Source of the DNA: Theodoxus fluviatilis | Lineage: Eukaryota > Mollusca > Gastropoda > Cycloneritida > Neritidae | Assembly (NCBI GenBank): GCA_034096865.1 | Contig: JAWQFJ010018708.1 | Coordinates: 1-17,556, forward strand | Direction: 5' to 3' | DNA length: 17,556 bases | Part shown: positions 16,416 through 17,556 of the stretch, one piece after another | Position numbering within the stretch: the first letter of the stretch is position 1 | How the letters are laid out: each line of letters opens with the position of its first letter | Made by a program: the position numbers and the translations under genes | Notes under the pieces: generated by a model | What the model was told of the DNA's origin: nothing | The model's input: only the letters and a program-made list of their open reading frames with translations | The model's database searches: none

Positions 16416-16861
16416 ACACTGCAACTTCCCCACTCCGTGATCGGGAGGAGATGATCCACCGATTGAGTCAGGGTTCCCGGGTCCACCGTCCGTCTAGAAG
16501 ACTGCTGGTCCGTAGGTGCTGTGAACAGGGAGGTCCGGAACGGGCAATGCTTTACCTCCTCACCTCCACTCACCACTCCCTCCTCCAGTCGGGTTTCCAG
16601 ATCCTCCACAGCCGGCACCGCCAAACTCTCACTCCGATAGACGGCAGAGAACGAGTCAGCGTTCAGACACGCATGGCAGGGCTCTTCCTGCTCGTCAAGG
16701 CTCTGGCCACGCGATAAATCTCCTCTCCAGTCGCCTTTCCCCAGCTCATCTGCACCGCCACAGCCCGACTGCCTTCGCACAGGGCGTGGCTGACGATCCG
16801 GCGGGGACAGGAGCGATCCGATGCCTCTCGCTGGCGAGACACACGATACAGGCGTTGACAT
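16412..16861 (-). CDS. Mirror copy of the 149-codon block
   Basis: Same 149-residue translation as 4391-4840 on the opposite strand, without any difference. It is the palindrome's second copy and not a second gene. If the palindrome is real, it would be a divergently placed paralogue kept identical by recent duplication or conversion; if artefactual, it does not exist. Confidence 0.45.
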   Translation of the reverse strand: MSTPVSCVSPARGIGSLLSPPDRQPRPVRRQSGCGGADELGKGDWRGDLSRGQSLDEQEEPCHACLNADSFSAVYRSESLAVPAVEDLETRLEEGVVSGGEEVKHCPFRTSLFTAPTDQQSSRRTVDPGTLTQSVDHLLPITEWGSCSV

Positions 16862-17556
16862 AGAGACATTGCAACAGCAGCAGCAGCCAGAGAAGCGACG
16901 GCGGCGGTGGCGTCACCCACAGAACTAGGCACGGGCCTACGTAGGTCGGATCGGAGCGAGAGGCACACCAGTGGCGACGGAGAGAGGGGAGGTGGAGGCA
17001 GTAGCAGCAGCAGCAGCAGCAGCCACCAGACGGCGACTCGGGTTCCGAGAGGCAGCAGCCCTTCCTCCCCCTTCCCAGCGGCGCGGAGCGATCCTTAGGA
17101 TTCAATAATAGACGGTCTAGCCCCGAGTGCCGATGCTTGGCGGGCTTCAGTCAGCCGACTTCTACTTCCAGCGCTGTCCAAGCCAGAGACGGCCGGGAGA
17201 CAAGGCGAGAGAGACGCAACCAGCGGTGATGGCGATGGCAGCAGAAGCATCTCGTCTTTTCCCAATCAAATATCGGCAGTCGCGCCGGCCGCGCTTGCAC
17301 CCCTCGCCAGTTGCTGTCCCTCCTCACCCGCACCGCCCCCTCCCCTGTGACCCTCGTCACCCCACCTTTTCGACCCTTCACTACCCCACGCGCCAGCAAG
17401 GACCGAACGTGCGGGGGTGGGGTGGGGGTAAGCAGTATCAGTCCTAGTAGATTCACCGTTCCAACCTCTCCACCCACCTACCCCCCCCCCCCAACAGATC
17501 AACCTCCTTCCCCTCTCCATCGGCCCCTTCTCTTCCCCCTCCTCCGCACAAAGCCC

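Larger units (their letters stand above)
10775..17556. repeat. Inverted repeat B, right arm (about 6.8 kb, runs off the window)
   Basis: Reverse complement of 3696-10774. It ends in mid-sequence at 17556, whose partner is 3696, so the true extent of the palindrome is unknown. All gene-like candidates of the left arm reappear here on the opposite strand. The right arm has cleaner microsatellites (uninterrupted GA runs at 12894-12947), suggesting it is the better-called copy in that part. Confidence 0.97.

Noticed and set aside
1..17556. A viral, plasmid or telomeric hairpin genome explaining the palindromes
   Set aside because: No replication, capsid or resolvase-like gene; the content is LINE, microsatellites and animal-type dispersed repeats.

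Overview
The window looks like eukaryotic, probably molluscan, nuclear DNA from a long-read assembly. The signs are long simple-sequence tracts (poly-C/G, CA/TG, CT/GA, CTG, GAT), gene-like open stretches with no bacterial gene organisation, a 5'-truncated LINE, and dispersed repeats packed with GACCTTGACC-type and GGACGCCCGG-type motifs that I associate with mollusc genomes. The taxon is an inference. I see no complete gene, rRNA, tRNA or CRISPR array, and no sign of a virus or plasmid.

The dominant feature is architecture. The window is two successive inverted repeats, both cut off by the window ends. Inverted repeat A pairs 1-1436 with 2419-3642 around a 1 kb loop that holds a 5'-truncated LINE on the minus strand (about 1437-2290), recognisable from the C-terminal end of its reverse-transcriptase ORF and its 3' tail. 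Inverted repeat B pairs 3696-10774 with 10775-17556 and has no spacer: the central 304 bp (10623-10926) are a perfect palindrome. The non-redundant content is therefore only about 9.3 kb (roughly 1428-10774), flanked on both sides by inverted copies of itself.

Reading the unique part from left to right: the LINE; a GC-rich block; a putative coding block at 4391-4840 (+) that meets open frames on the minus strand (4837-5256) tail to tail; a quiet stretch; a Ser-rich exon-like piece at 6389-6634 (-); an exon-like piece at 7340-7552 (+); then CA/CG and CAC microsatellites, a 700 bp polypyrimidine tract, a nuclear-receptor-half-site-rich dispersed repeat, and at the fold a sequence resembling a hammerhead ribozyme core. 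None of the coding candidates could be assigned to a family.

The arms differ mainly by single-base duplications in the left copy, concentrated in some segments, while other segments kilobases long are virtually identical. That pattern fits uncorrected long-read error and fold-back (missed-adapter or template-complement) chimerism better than biological divergence. A genuine giant palindrome cannot be excluded from sequence alone.
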